A stretch of DNA of 64,000 nt from assembly GCA_028716525.1 (NCBI GenBank), contig JAQUPQ010000002.1, positions 1-64,000 on the forward strand, read 5' to 3'. The stretch comes from Terriglobia bacterium (GTDB lineage Bacteria > Acidobacteriota > Terriglobia > JAIQFV01). Positions 16,894 to 25,100 of the stretch are shown one piece after another. Position numbers and translations under genes: made by a program. How positions within the stretch are numbered: the stretch's first letter is position 1; each line of letters begins with the position of its first letter. The notes under the pieces are model-generated. The model searched no databases. It was not told the DNA's origin and saw only the letters and a program-made list of their open reading frames with translations.

Positions 16894-18744
16894 CTATTCA
16901 ACCGTTACGCTCTTGGCGAGATTGCGCGGTTGATCCACGTCGCAGCCCCGTCGAATGGCCACGTGGTAGGCCAGCAGTTGCAGGGGTACGACCTCGAGGA
17001 TGCAACTCAGGAGGGCGTTCGTTTCGGGAACTTCAAGAAAATAGTCCACGGCTTCGGCGATTTCCGTGTCACCGGCATTGCCCAAAGCGATGACAATCCC
17101 GTCGCGCGCCTTCACCTCTTTTATGTTGCTGACGGTTTTTTCACGCAATGTCCGTGACTGCGGGTCACGAGGATCCGACGGCGCAAGAATCACAACGGGC
17201 AGGTTCTCGTCGATCAGGGCGTTGGGGCCGTGCTTCATTTCCCCGGCAGGATACCCCTCGGCGTGAATATAGGAAATCTCCTTCAGCTTCAACGCTCCCT
17301 CCAGCGCGATGGGATAATGAATTCCGCGTCCCAAAAAAAGGAAATCGGTACAGCGGAAGAAGTGGCGGGAAAGTTCTTCGATCGTCTCGTTGTGTTGAAG
17401 TAGGGTTTCCAACTTGCTGGGGATCTGGGTCAGTTCCTGCACCAATTCTTTGGATTGGTCTTCGGTCAACTGCCGGCGGAGCTGAGCCAGATAAATTGCA
17501 AACAGGTACAGGGCTGTCAATTGCGCTGAGAAGGCCTTGGTCGATGCCACACCGATTTCAGGGCCGGCATGGGTATAGATGGTGCCGTCGGATTCCCGGG
17601 CGATCATGCTCCCCACAACATTGCAGATGGCCAAACACTTGGATCCGCGCTGACGGGCTTCCCGCTGGGCCGCGATCGTGTCGGCGGTTTCCCCGGACTG
17701 AGTGATGACGATGGTCAGCGTGTGCGCTGTGATGATGGGATTACGGTAACGGAATTCCGAGCCGTAATCCACTTCAACCGGCAGACGCGCCAGCCGCTCG
17801 ATCATGAATTTGCCCGCCAGGGCCGCATGCCAGGAAGTTCCACACGCGATGATTCGAATTTGGGAAACCGATCGGAAATCCTCTTCGGTGATGTCCATGG
17901 GATCAAGGAAGATCTTTCCCGTTTCCATCGAGAAGCGGCCCAAGAAGGTGTCGCGCACAGCGCGCGGCTGCTCATAAATTTCCTTAAGCATGAAATGCTT
18001 AAATCCGCCCTTTTCCGCCATGATGGGATCCCAAGTGATGTGCTGGATGGCGTGAGTGACGGGGGTTCCCGAAAAGTCCATAAAAGAGACTCCGTGCCGC
18101 GTGACGACGGCGATATCGCCATCGCCCAGAAAAACCACATCGCGCGTGTGGTTCAGCACTGCGGGCACGTCGGAAGCCACAAAGAATTCATCATTACCCA
18201 AGCCCACAATCGCCGGCGGGCCGCTGCGTACGGCCACGATCTTGTCGGGATCCTTGGCGGAAATGATGGCAATCGCGAACAGGCCTTTGATTTCCTTGAC
18301 CATCTTCAAAACCGCCGATTCCAGGCTGCCATTGGAATACTTTTCTATCAGGTGAGCGATCACTTCCGTGTCGGTTTCGGTCGCAAAGCGATGGCCTTCC
18401 TTAATGAGAGCATTCTTGATGGGCAGGTAATTCTCGATGATCCCATTGTGTACGACCACGATGTTTCCGGTGCAATCACGATGGGGATGGGCATTTTCTT
18501 CCGTAGGCCGGCCGTGCGTCGCCCAACGCGTGTGTCCAATCCCGTAGGTTCCTTCAATGGGGTTCAAATGAACGGCTTCCTCGAGATTGCGCAGCTTGCC
18601 GCTGGTACGCCGGATCTCCATGTGTCCGTTGTTGACAACCGCAATGCCGGCGGAATCATAGCCGCGATATTCCAACCGCTTCAGGCCATCCAAAATGACC
18701 GGGACAACCTGTTTTTCACCCAAGTACCCGACAATGCCACACAC
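16894..18744 (-). CDS. glmS: Glutamine-fructose-6-phosphate aminotransferase (isomerising)
   Basis: Makes glucosamine-6-phosphate from fructose-6-phosphate and glutamine, the entry to UDP-GlcNAc. The 616-residue protein starts MCGIVGYLG with the catalytic Cys2, has glutaminase motifs [13 protein letters not shown] and NGIIENY, two SIS isomerase domains ([17 protein letters not shown] and [10 protein letters not shown] near residue 350; a second from about 460) and the C-terminal [11 protein letters not shown]. It lies about 125 bases downstream of glmU on the same strand. I see no glmS ribozyme in that gap. Confidence 0.97.
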   Translation of the reverse strand: MCGIVGYLGEKQVVPVILDGLKRLEYRGYDSAGIAVVNNGHMEIRRTSGKLRNLEEAVHLNPIEGTYGIGHTRWATHGRPTEENAHPHRDCTGNIVVVHNGIIENYLPIKNALIKEGHRFATETDTEVIAHLIEKYSNGSLESAVLKMVKEIKGLFAIAIISAKDPDKIVAVRSGPPAIVGLGNDEFFVASDVPAVLNHTRDVVFLGDGDIAVVTRHGVSFMDFSGTPVTHAIQHITWDPIMAEKGGFKHFMLKEIYEQPRAVRDTFLGRFSMETGKIFLDPMDITEEDFRSVSQIRIIACGTSWHAALAGKFMIERLARLPVEVDYGSEFRYRNPIITAHTLTIVITQSGETADTIAAQREARQRGSKCLAICNVVGSMIARESDGTIYTHAGPEIGVASTKAFSAQLTALYLFAIYLAQLRRQLTEDQSKELVQELTQIPSKLETLLQHNETIEELSRHFFRCTDFLFLGRGIHYPIALEGALKLKEISYIHAEGYPAGEMKHGPNALIDENLPVVILAPSDPRDPQSRTLREKTVSNIKEVKARDGIVIALGNAGDTEIAEAVDYFLEVPETNALLSCILEVVPLQLLAYHVAIRRGCDVDQPRNLAKSVTVE

Positions 18745-18871
18745 GGTTTCAATCCTTTCATAAAAATCTCAGGAGCGGGCCTTTAGCGCGCCTTCTTGAG
18801 ATGTTTCGACCGGTCTCTGCGGATTTGGACTTTCTGTTTCCAAGAACGATTTGTGCAGCCCCTTCACCAGC

Positions 18872-20290
18872 TTATTTCGTGGGGATCGGGATCTTGGAAT
18901 CGTCCCTGACCTCTCGTTTTCGTTTTTTCTTCCAATCCAATTTATTAACCTGGCGGCTGCGCGCAACGGCCAGTGATTGGGGAGGAACGTCTTCCGTGAC
19001 CACGGACCCGGCCGCCACATAAGCCCCGGCGCCGATCGTGACGGGCGCAACCAATTCCACGCCGCTTCCAATGAAACAACCTTCCCCCACGACTGTTTGG
19101 TTTTTGGTCTCCCCATCATAGTTGCAGGTAATGGTTCCCGCGCCCACATTGGTTTCATCCCCGATGAAGGCGTCGCCCAAGTAGGTCAGATGCGAAGCTT
19201 TGGCACCTTTTCCCAACTTCGTTTTTTTGACCTCCACAAAATTTCCTACACGAGCCCGTGAGCCGATCTCCGCATTCAGTCTCAAGTGCGTGAACGGGCC
19301 GATGGTCGCGCCCCGAGCCACATGGCTTTCATTGATGACACTCAAGTCGTTGATGATAACGTCATCTTCGATTATGGAATTGGTGATCCGGGAATGAGAT
19401 CGAACAACACATCCCGAGCCCAGGGTTGAACGGCCTTCGATGCGCACGCCCGGATAGATGACGGTATCCGCGCCAATTTGCACGTCCTCATCGATGCTGG
19501 TGGTGCGCGGATCGATCAGGGTAATGCCCGAGCGCATCAGATCCAACAGCTTCGTCTCCCGGAGGATTTGCTCCAAAGCAGCGAGTTCAGCCCGGTCATT
19601 GGCGCCGAGCACTTGCCTGGAATCCTCAACCAACAGGGTGGCCACCTTCTTTTTGGCTTTGTTGAAGATCTCGATGAGATCGGTGAGGTAATATTCCTGT
19701 TGGGCATTTTGATTGGAAAGCCGGGGTATCAATCGTTTCAGATCCGCCAGCCCGGCAGCGTAAATGCCTACGTTGATTTCACGAATACGCCGCTGCGCAG
19801 GCGTGGCGTCACGATCTTCGACGACCCGCATCACCTGTCCTGATCGATTCTTGAGCACCCGACCGTAGCCGGCAGGTTCTTTCAATCGCGTCGAAACCAG
19901 TGTCAGGGCGGCTCGTCGCTTGGTTTGAGTGTCGAGAAGGTTCTGAAAAACTTGTACGCTGATCAAAGGTATGTCGCCGTTAATGATTAACACTCGACCC
20001 GCCTGCTCGGGAATCTGGTTCAGGGCCATTTGGACACAATGCCCCGTTCCGAGTTGAGGTTCTTGAACAACGAATAAAACGGAGTGTTGAGTGAGGCAGG
20101 AACGAACTTCATCGCCGCAATGTCCTACGACGACATAAACCTTTGGCTGGGGAGAAAGTTTGCCGAGGGTTTCAATGACGCGTTCAATAATGCTTTTTCC
20201 AAGCAGAGGATGAGCCAGTTTGGAGTGCTGCGATTTGAAGCGGGTGCTCTTTCCCGCCGCCATCACAATCGCACTCAGAGCATCAGGCAT
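18872..20290 (-). CDS. glmU: Bifunctional UDP-N-acetylglucosamine pyrophosphorylase / glucosamine-1-phosphate N-acetyltransferase
   Basis: Final two steps of UDP-GlcNAc synthesis. N-terminal uridylyltransferase with AIVMAAGKSTRFKS (a variant of the usual LAAGxGTRM) and GTGHCVQMAL; from about residue 250 a left-handed beta-helix of hexapeptide repeats with acetyltransferase residues in HLTYLGDAFIGDETNVGAGT and CNYDGETKNQT. Length 472 is slightly above the norm because of a Lys/Arg-rich tail after VARSRQVNKLDWKKKRKR. Together with glmS it forms an operon whose product serves peptidoglycan, outer-membrane lipids and bacillithiol. Confidence 0.95.
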   Translation of the reverse strand: MPDALSAIVMAAGKSTRFKSQHSKLAHPLLGKSIIERVIETLGKLSPQPKVYVVVGHCGDEVRSCLTQHSVLFVVQEPQLGTGHCVQMALNQIPEQAGRVLIINGDIPLISVQVFQNLLDTQTKRRAALTLVSTRLKEPAGYGRVLKNRSGQVMRVVEDRDATPAQRRIREINVGIYAAGLADLKRLIPRLSNQNAQQEYYLTDLIEIFNKAKKKVATLLVEDSRQVLGANDRAELAALEQILRETKLLDLMRSGITLIDPRTTSIDEDVQIGADTVIYPGVRIEGRSTLGSGCVVRSHSRITNSIIEDDVIINDLSVINESHVARGATIGPFTHLRLNAEIGSRARVGNFVEVKKTKLGKGAKASHLTYLGDAFIGDETNVGAGTITCNYDGETKNQTVVGEGCFIGSGVELVAPVTIGAGAYVAAGSVVTEDVPPQSLAVARSRQVNKLDWKKKRKREVRDDSKIPIPTK

Positions 20291-20346
20291 GGGCTATGGT
20301 CTCAGAAATTGACTTTTCCGCCAATTGAAAAGCAGGGCGCGTGGTC

Positions 20347-21024
20347 TTAGCTGGCCGCCGATTCCTGGTGGAGCAGAGACTCGAATTCCGGGTTCTTAGC
20401 CAAAGACTCAAAATCGGGATCACGGCCGGCCGACACACGATTCAACGCGTTCAGCTGAATGGCTTTTTGCAGATGCTTCAAAGCCTCGCTGGTCTGACCT
20501 TGCATGGATTCGAGAGCCGCCAAGCCGTAAAAAATATGATCGCCCCGGGGTTCCATCGAGAGAGCTTTTTCAAAAGCCGTGCGCGCGGAATCAAATTCCC
20601 GCCGATTGAGGTGGGCAATCGCGAGGTTGTAATAATCTTCAGCGGTCTTGGGGCCGGGTGTGCTTCGCGCCATGCGCTGCACACACATGCTGATGTGAGC
20701 TCTGGCTCGCGCTACGATGTCCTTTTCTGTGGGAAAATTCTCGATGATCTTCTGAAAAGTCTCCCGGGCTTTCGAAAATTCCTGCTGGTTGAAACTCTTG
20801 AGGGCTGCCTCATAGCTCTTGACAGCTTGAGGGTCACGCTCCAATGGCGCCAACTTTTTGGGTGCGCGCCTGATAGGCTTTCCCACTTTCACGGGAGGAG
20901 AAGACGAAACCGTCCGCGGGCTTCGAGTCCGTCTGTTGGCGCTTGATTTTCTGCTCTTGGCTTGATGCTTCGCGCTCTTCTTGGCCTTGGCGAATTTGCG
21001 TTGTCGTGCTTTTGCTCGTGGCAT
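20347..21024 (-). CDS. TPR-repeat protein with basic N-terminus
   Basis: A 225-residue protein whose first 60 residues are strongly basic (MPRAKARQRKFAKAKKSAKH, then more Lys/Arg/Ser), followed by three or so tetratricopeptide repeats, for example SYEAALKSFNQQEFSKARET, DYYNLAIAHLNRREFDSART and ALKHLQKAIQLNALN. No signal peptide; cytoplasmic. The basic tail could bind nucleic acid or ribosomes, by inference only. It ends 56 bases upstream of glmU on the same strand and may be in the same transcript. Function unknown. Confidence 0.78.
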   Translation of the reverse strand: MPRAKARQRKFAKAKKSAKHQAKSRKSSANRRTRSPRTVSSSPPVKVGKPIRRAPKKLAPLERDPQAVKSYEAALKSFNQQEFSKARETFQKIIENFPTEKDIVARARAHISMCVQRMARSTPGPKTAEDYYNLAIAHLNRREFDSARTAFEKALSMEPRGDHIFYGLAALESMQGQTSEALKHLQKAIQLNALNRVSAGRDPDFESLAKNPEFESLLHQESAAS

Positions 21025-21330
21025 TTTGAATCCCCAAGTCGTGTCGTATCGATTTTGATGACAGCTTTGGCCTATTCTCCAACTTCCACTAAGTTATTGA
21101 AAGTTCAGGTGTTGTGGACACCAAAAGCCAGACCGCGGCGTTTGAGGGAGCTGACCAGGAAATCACATGATCATTGGAACCGTGAACCTTATAACAAAAG
21201 TGAAATCGCAAAGTCAAGGAAGGCGCTTGTTCATCGCCTTGTGCTCAGGGTCTTGTTTTGGAAGTAGTTTTGGGTGCTGCCGGAAGGGGATGAGGTACTA
21301 TTCGGTTATATTGCCAGCCCGGCATTTGAA
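21025..21330. other. Intergenic region between the TPR gene and the roadblock/MglA pair
   Basis: About 300 AT-rich bases between divergent genes. It must hold the promoter of the leftward TPR gene; I find no RNA gene, repeat or coding signature in it. The rightward promoter candidate follows directly. Confidence 0.5.
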
Positions 21331-21360
21331 TTGAAAACAACCTGCAAATATGTTTATACT
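21331..21360 (+). promoter_or_regulatory. Sigma-70-type promoter candidate for the roadblock/mglA pair
   Basis: TTGAAA, an 18-base spacer and TATACT end only 8 bases before the start codon. That would give an almost leaderless mRNA; the lack of a clear ribosome site before the TTG start fits this. Confidence 0.45.
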
Positions 21361-21368
21361 GAACTGTA

Positions 21369-21884
21369 TTGCAAAGGTTGGACGTGCATCTACCTGATTT
21401 AGTCATCTACCCTGAAGAATACGCTGAAATTCGCTCCATTTTGACGCAGTTGGCCTCGGAGGCGAAAGCCAAGCTTGTTTTTTTGGTCGACCGCAACGGC
21501 CAACCCATCGCCTCCTACGGCGATAACGGCTCCGTCGACACCACTTCACTTTCCTCGCTTGCCGCGGGAAACGTTGCGGCCACTGAAGGCTTGGCACAGC
21601 TTTTGGGAGAGCGCGAGTTTTCCGTGCTCTTCCACGAGGGCGAGCGCGATAACATCCACTTTTCCATTGTTGCCCATCGTGCCATCCTGGTGGTCATCTT
21701 TGATAACAGAACACCGGTGGGCCTGGTGCGGCTGCGCGTCCGACAAGCCGCGGCGCAATTTGGGGATGTCTTCCAAAGAGTTGTGGAGCGCTTCGAAAAG
21801 GATATGCTGGCGATCGGAATGAAAGGGGAATCACCTTTCCCGGAAATTACCGACGAAGATATCGACCGACTGTTTGTGGAGTAG
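21369..21884 (+). CDS. Roadblock/LC7-domain protein (MglB-like)
   Basis: A 171-residue roadblock-fold protein; such proteins act as GTPase-activating or scaffold partners of MglA. Core segment: YAEIRSILTQLASEAKAKL, LVDRNGQPIASYG (the signature strand), SLAAGNVAATEGLAQLLGE, then INFS-like NIHFSIVAHRAILVVIFD. The TTG start is uncertain; TTG at 21378 or GTG at 21384 are possible. The GTPase follows 18 bases later, which strongly suggests a functional pair. About 35 residues after the domain (ending DIDRLFVE) are not part of the fold. Confidence 0.85.
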   Translation: MQRLDVHLPDLVIYPEEYAEIRSILTQLASEAKAKLVFLVDRNGQPIASYGDNGSVDTTSLSSLAAGNVAATEGLAQLLGEREFSVLFHEGERDNIHFSIVAHRAILVVIFDNRTPVGLVRLRVRQAAAQFGDVFQRVVERFEKDMLAIGMKGESPFPEITDEDIDRLFVE

Positions 21885-21902
21885 GGGCAGGGGAATCCTC
21901 AT

Positions 21903-22487
21903 TTGACCTTCATCAATTACGCTTCACGGGAAATCAATTGCAAGATTGTGTATTACGGTCCGGGTCTGGGCGGCAAGACCACCAATCTGAATTACATCTA
22001 TCAGAAAATCCATCCCTCCAATAAGGGAAAGATGGTGTCGCTTTCCACCGACACGGAGCGGACATTGTTCTTCGATTTCCTGCCGTTGGAGCTGGGCTTG
22101 ATCAACGGATTTAAAATCCGCTTTCATCTTTATACCGTGCCGGGCCAGATCTACTACGATGCCAGCCGCCGGCTTATCTTGAAGGGGGTCGATGGGATTG
22201 TCTTCGTGGCCGATTCGCAAGAGGAGCGCCTCGATGCCAATGTTGAAAGCTTGCGCAATTTGCAGGAACATCTACATGACCACCGCTACGATTTCATGAA
22301 AATGCCCTACATTCTTCAGTTCAACAAGCGGGATCTCTCTTCGGCGTTGCCTTTTGACACGCTCAAGAAAGAGTTGTGGCGGAAGAACGAACCCATATTT
22401 GAGGCTGTGGCGTCTTCGGGGAAGGGCGTGTTCGATTCGCTGAAAGAAGTCACGCGTCAGTTGTTGGGAGCACTCAAGAGAAGTTAG
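21903..22487 (+). CDS. mglA: MglA-family small Ras-like GTPase
   Basis: A 194-residue prokaryotic Ras-like GTPase that in Myxococcus sets cell polarity for gliding and type IV pili. P-loop YYGPGLGGKTTNL at residues 18-30, switch region with STDTERTLFFDFLPL, the MglA-specific G3 variant YTVPGQIYYDASRR (no DxxG), and G4 FNKRDL. TTG start with a GGGGCAGGGG-type ribosome site. The roadblock gene is just upstream. Whether this organism glides is unknown; many non-motile bacteria keep this module. Confidence 0.93.
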   Translation: MTFINYASREINCKIVYYGPGLGGKTTNLNYIYQKIHPSNKGKMVSLSTDTERTLFFDFLPLELGLINGFKIRFHLYTVPGQIYYDASRRLILKGVDGIVFVADSQEERLDANVESLRNLQEHLHDHRYDFMKMPYILQFNKRDLSSALPFDTLKKELWRKNEPIFEAVASSGKGVFDSLKEVTRQLLGALKRS

Positions 22488-22525
22488 GATTCCTGCGCGG
22501 AATTGTTTTTCCTTTCATCTCTCAC

Positions 22526-22663
22526 CGGTACCCGGTCATTTGAGTCATCGACCTGTCCACGCTTTCCCCTTCGGTAACATGTAATATGAGGCAACGATCC
22601 CTTCTCGCTACCTTTTTCGGTAACCTTTAATGTGAGTCAATTCGTTTGGCCTCCGGATTCTTG
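22526..22663 (+). repeat. Three degenerate 46-base direct repeats upstream of the tRNA-Asn promoter
   Basis: Units begin at 22526, 22572 and 22618, each with CGGTA, and each has TGAG exactly 15 bases in. The period is 46 bases both times. Units 1 and 2 agree at roughly 29 of 46 positions. Units 2 and 3 agree at 18 of the first 23 and then diverge. The third unit runs into the -35 box of the tRNA promoter. Confidence 0.6.
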
Positions 22664-22689
22664 ACGGATGAAGACCGCATGGTTATAAT
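22661..22689 (+). promoter_or_regulatory. Strong sigma-70-type promoter of the tRNA-Asn locus
   Basis: TTGACG, exactly 17 bases, then perfect TATAAT. Transcription would begin near 22696, 20 bases before the broken tRNA copy and about 140 before the intact tRNA-Asn, so both lie on one primary transcript. Confidence 0.8.
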
Positions 22690-22715
22690 CGCGTCCGCAC
22701 TTGAGCAGGAATTAC

Positions 22716-22785
22716 TCCTGAGTAGCTCAATGGTAGAGCATTCGGCTGTTAATCCCCCGCCGGGGGATTGCAGGTTCGAGTTTGG
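22716..22785 (+). pseudogene. Broken tRNA-Asn copy with a foreign 3' half
   Basis: The first 37 bases (TCCTGAGTAGCTC through CTGTTAA minus its last base) are identical to the intact tRNA-Asn downstream: acceptor 5' strand, D-arm and 5' anticodon stem. After the GTT anticodon the sequence switches to an 8-bp perfect hairpin (AATCCCCC, loop GCC, GGGGGATT), then a T-loop-like GCAGGTTCGAGT. The T-stem cannot pair and no acceptor 3' strand or CCA follows, so it cannot be a normal tRNA. Confidence 0.75.
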
Positions 22786-22834
22786 AGAGAGATCAAGCAT
22801 TCGGGCAAATGAGAAGATTGACGTTGCAAGATAC

Positions 22835-22909
<75 letters not shown>

Positions 22910-22939
22910 TTTCATAAAATCCCCCCCAACATCTTCAGT

Positions 22940-23194
22940 ATGCCATTTTACGTTTACGTCTTGCGCTCTGCCTTTTTGGGGCAAATGTACGTAGGTCAGA
23001 CCGCAAATCTTGAACGGCGTTTAGATCAACACCGTAAAGGTGAGCGCTTCTGGACGCGACGAGCCAAGGATTGGGAGTTGATCTATTCTGAAAGTTATCG
23101 GACGCGCGGGGCAGCCATGATACGGGAACGCTATCTCAAGACCGGGAAAGGGAAGGAAGAATTGAGGCGCCTGTTAATCGCCCGTCCGCCTTAG
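22940..23194 (+). CDS. Small GIY-YIG domain protein (UPF0213/YhbQ-like)
   Basis: An 84-residue single-domain GIY-YIG nuclease relative. The GIY element is FYVYVLRS and the YIG element MYVGQTANLERRLDQH; the catalytic arginine region is LERRLDQHRKG and the glutamate is in AAMIRERYLKTGKGK. Such stand-alone proteins are common next to tRNAs and repeats in environmental genomes; their role is unclear. It starts 31 bases after the tRNA-Asn. A decayed second copy follows downstream. Confidence 0.88.
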   Translation: MPFYVYVLRSAFLGQMYVGQTANLERRLDQHRKGERFWTRRAKDWELIYSESYRTRGAAMIRERYLKTGKGKEELRRLLIARPP

Positions 23195-23235
23195 GCGGAT
23201 AGCTTCGAGTTCTGCGTCATCAGCCAATTTATAAT

Positions 23236-23325
23236 ATCCCCATCAGCATCTTCAAAATTCCATTCCATGTTTACGTGTTGTGGTCTGCCTTCGTCGGGGT
23301 GGTGTAAGTGGGTCAGACCCCCGAT
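23236..23325 (+). pseudogene. Decayed second copy of the GIY-YIG gene start
   Basis: About 90 bases align with the beginning of the intact gene and its leader: a CATCTTCA leader, CCATT, TTTACGT, TCTGCCTT, then GTAAGTGGGTCAGACC against GTACGTAGGTCAGACC. It has lost a usable frame and stops resembling the gene after the YIG region. The flanking 23195-23235 and 23326-23500 stretches show no gene. Confidence 0.7.
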
Positions 23326-23503
23326 TTTCTAAGCCGACTGGGTTCGTGCTATGACGGCTTATCTCTCCTTCCTCCTTTCCTTCATATTTTTGTGATGGTT
23401 TGTTGATACCTTGAAGAATGATAAAATTGCGGGTATTCCACGCTGAAAACTGAACGCGGAATTAGTAGCCCATCGAAGGGCTCCGTATGAGGAAAGGGCT
23501 TTG

Positions 23504-24922
23504 ATGCTTGACGCAGTTATTGTGGGGGCAGGGCCTTCCGGGCTTGCAGCCGGGTATGAAATGACCCGGCACGGAGCTCGAGTGGCGGTCCTGGAGCGTC
23601 TCGATCGCGTCGGAGGCTTGGCGCGGACCATGCCGCACGACGGCTGTTTGTTTGATATCGGCCCCCACCGCTTCTTCACCAAGAACGAAGAAGTCCGGCA
23701 GTTATTCGTCGACATTGTGGCAGAAGACCTTTTGCGCGTCCCCCGTTTGACTCGCATTTACTATCGCAACAAGTTTTTTAATTATCCGCTCACGCCGCTT
23801 AATGCGTTGTTTGGGGTGGGTGTCGCTTCCTCCGTCGCTATTTTTCTGAGTTATCTCAATGCGGCGGCTCGCCAAACCATTTCTCCAGTGGAACCTGTCA
23901 ACTTCGAGCAATGGGTCACGAACCAATTCGGGTCGCGTCTCTATGAAACCTTTTTCAAGACCTACACCGAAAAGGTGTGGGGGATTCCGTGTACACAAAT
24001 CGGGGCCGACTGGGCCGGGCAGAGAATCAAGGGCCTGAGCCTCATTGCGGCAGTTCAAAATGCCTTGCTCAACGGAAAAGGAAATAAAATCAAGACCCTG
24101 GTCGATGAATTCTTGTTTCCGCGATTGGGAGCGGGGCAGCTTTACGAAAAACTGGCACAACGAATTGAAGATCGCGGCAACACCGTAGCGGTGGGTCGCA
24201 AGGTGCTGCGAATGAATCGCGAGGGGTTGCGAGTCCGCAGCGTGGAAGTGTGTGATGGGCAAGGGCGCGCGGAGGAATACGAGGGCGGATACTTCATGTC
24301 GAGCGCCCCTCTGACGGAGATGGTCGAGATGATGAACCCGGCGCCACCGGACGCAGTTCTCGCGGCGTGCCGCAGCTTACGCTATCGCGACCACGTGGGT
24401 GTGCATTTGAAGGTCGAGGGCACTCCTTTCCCCGACAACTGGATTTATGTTCACGACAAGCGATTCCGCATGGCGCGCATCGCCAATTTCAGAAATTTCT
24501 CCCACGCCATGGCCGAACATGATGGTGTCAGCCCGCTCACGGTGGAATACTTCACCTTCAAAGGCGACGACACTTGGCGCCGATCGGATGAAGAGTTGAT
24601 CGACTTCGCTTTGGGAGAGATTGCTCAGATGTTTGTGGGAAAAACCACACGGCCCATTTCCGGATTCGTCGTTCGCAGCGAAAAGGCCTATCCGGTAATC
24701 GAATTGGGATTCCAAAAGCATATCGACGTCATCAAGTCGTGGTTGGATGGGTTTGAAAATCTTAAACCCATCGGACGGTCCGGCATGTTCAAATACAACA
24801 ATCAAGACCACGCCATTGCCACCGGGCTGCTGGCCGCGCGCACGGCCTTGGGTCTGGGAAAATACGATCCCTGGTTGGTCAATATTGACGCCGAATATCA
24901 CGAAGCCGGCGAGTCAAAGTAG
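23504..24922 (+). CDS. FAD-dependent amine-oxidase/UDP-galactopyranose-mutase-like oxidoreductase
   Basis: A 472-residue flavoprotein with N-terminal dinucleotide-binding motif [17 protein letters not shown] and [14 protein letters not shown], the second FAD signature GPHRFF, and a C-terminal FAD-closing segment [20 protein letters not shown]. The GPHRFF and [12 protein letters not shown] motifs are those of the membrane-associated protoporphyrinogen oxidase/UGM-like family often found in polysaccharide regions. No glycan genes are adjacent here, so the substrate is unknown. ATG at 23504 is preferred to the TTG one codon earlier. Confidence 0.83.
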   Translation: MLDAVIVGAGPSGLAAGYEMTRHGARVAVLERLDRVGGLARTMPHDGCLFDIGPHRFFTKNEEVRQLFVDIVAEDLLRVPRLTRIYYRNKFFNYPLTPLNALFGVGVASSVAIFLSYLNAAARQTISPVEPVNFEQWVTNQFGSRLYETFFKTYTEKVWGIPCTQIGADWAGQRIKGLSLIAAVQNALLNGKGNKIKTLVDEFLFPRLGAGQLYEKLAQRIEDRGNTVAVGRKVLRMNREGLRVRSVEVCDGQGRAEEYEGGYFMSSAPLTEMVEMMNPAPPDAVLAACRSLRYRDHVGVHLKVEGTPFPDNWIYVHDKRFRMARIANFRNFSHAMAEHDGVSPLTVEYFTFKGDDTWRRSDEELIDFALGEIAQMFVGKTTRPISGFVVRSEKAYPVIELGFQKHIDVIKSWLDGFENLKPIGRSGMFKYNNQDHAIATGLLAARTALGLGKYDPWLVNIDAEYHEAGESK

Positions 24923-25100
24923 CAATCAAAGCATTTCGCACAACCGGTCGTCTGCCACAATTTGAATCCCTTCGTCTAAATATACCCGGGCTTTTTCCTT
25001 GATGCCGATCCCAAATCCTGTTTAAATACGCAATCTTTCCAGAACTTTTTCGACAGCACGGGACTTTGCAATCCCCTGACACATGAACTTAGGAGGACCC

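Noticed and set aside
17569-18786. Long open frame (405 codons) on the strand opposite glmS
   Set aside because: It lies completely over the well-supported glmS gene, has no family motif and no ribosome site, and is a by-product of the codon pattern of glmS.
18745-18871. Possible glmS ribozyme ahead of glmS
   Set aside because: Neither the conserved core segments nor the expected cleavage context is present in this 127-base gap.
23307-23322. GGGTCAGACCC palindrome
   Set aside because: It is the decayed equivalent of the GTAGGTCAGACC codons (VGQT) of the GIY-YIG gene, not an independent element.
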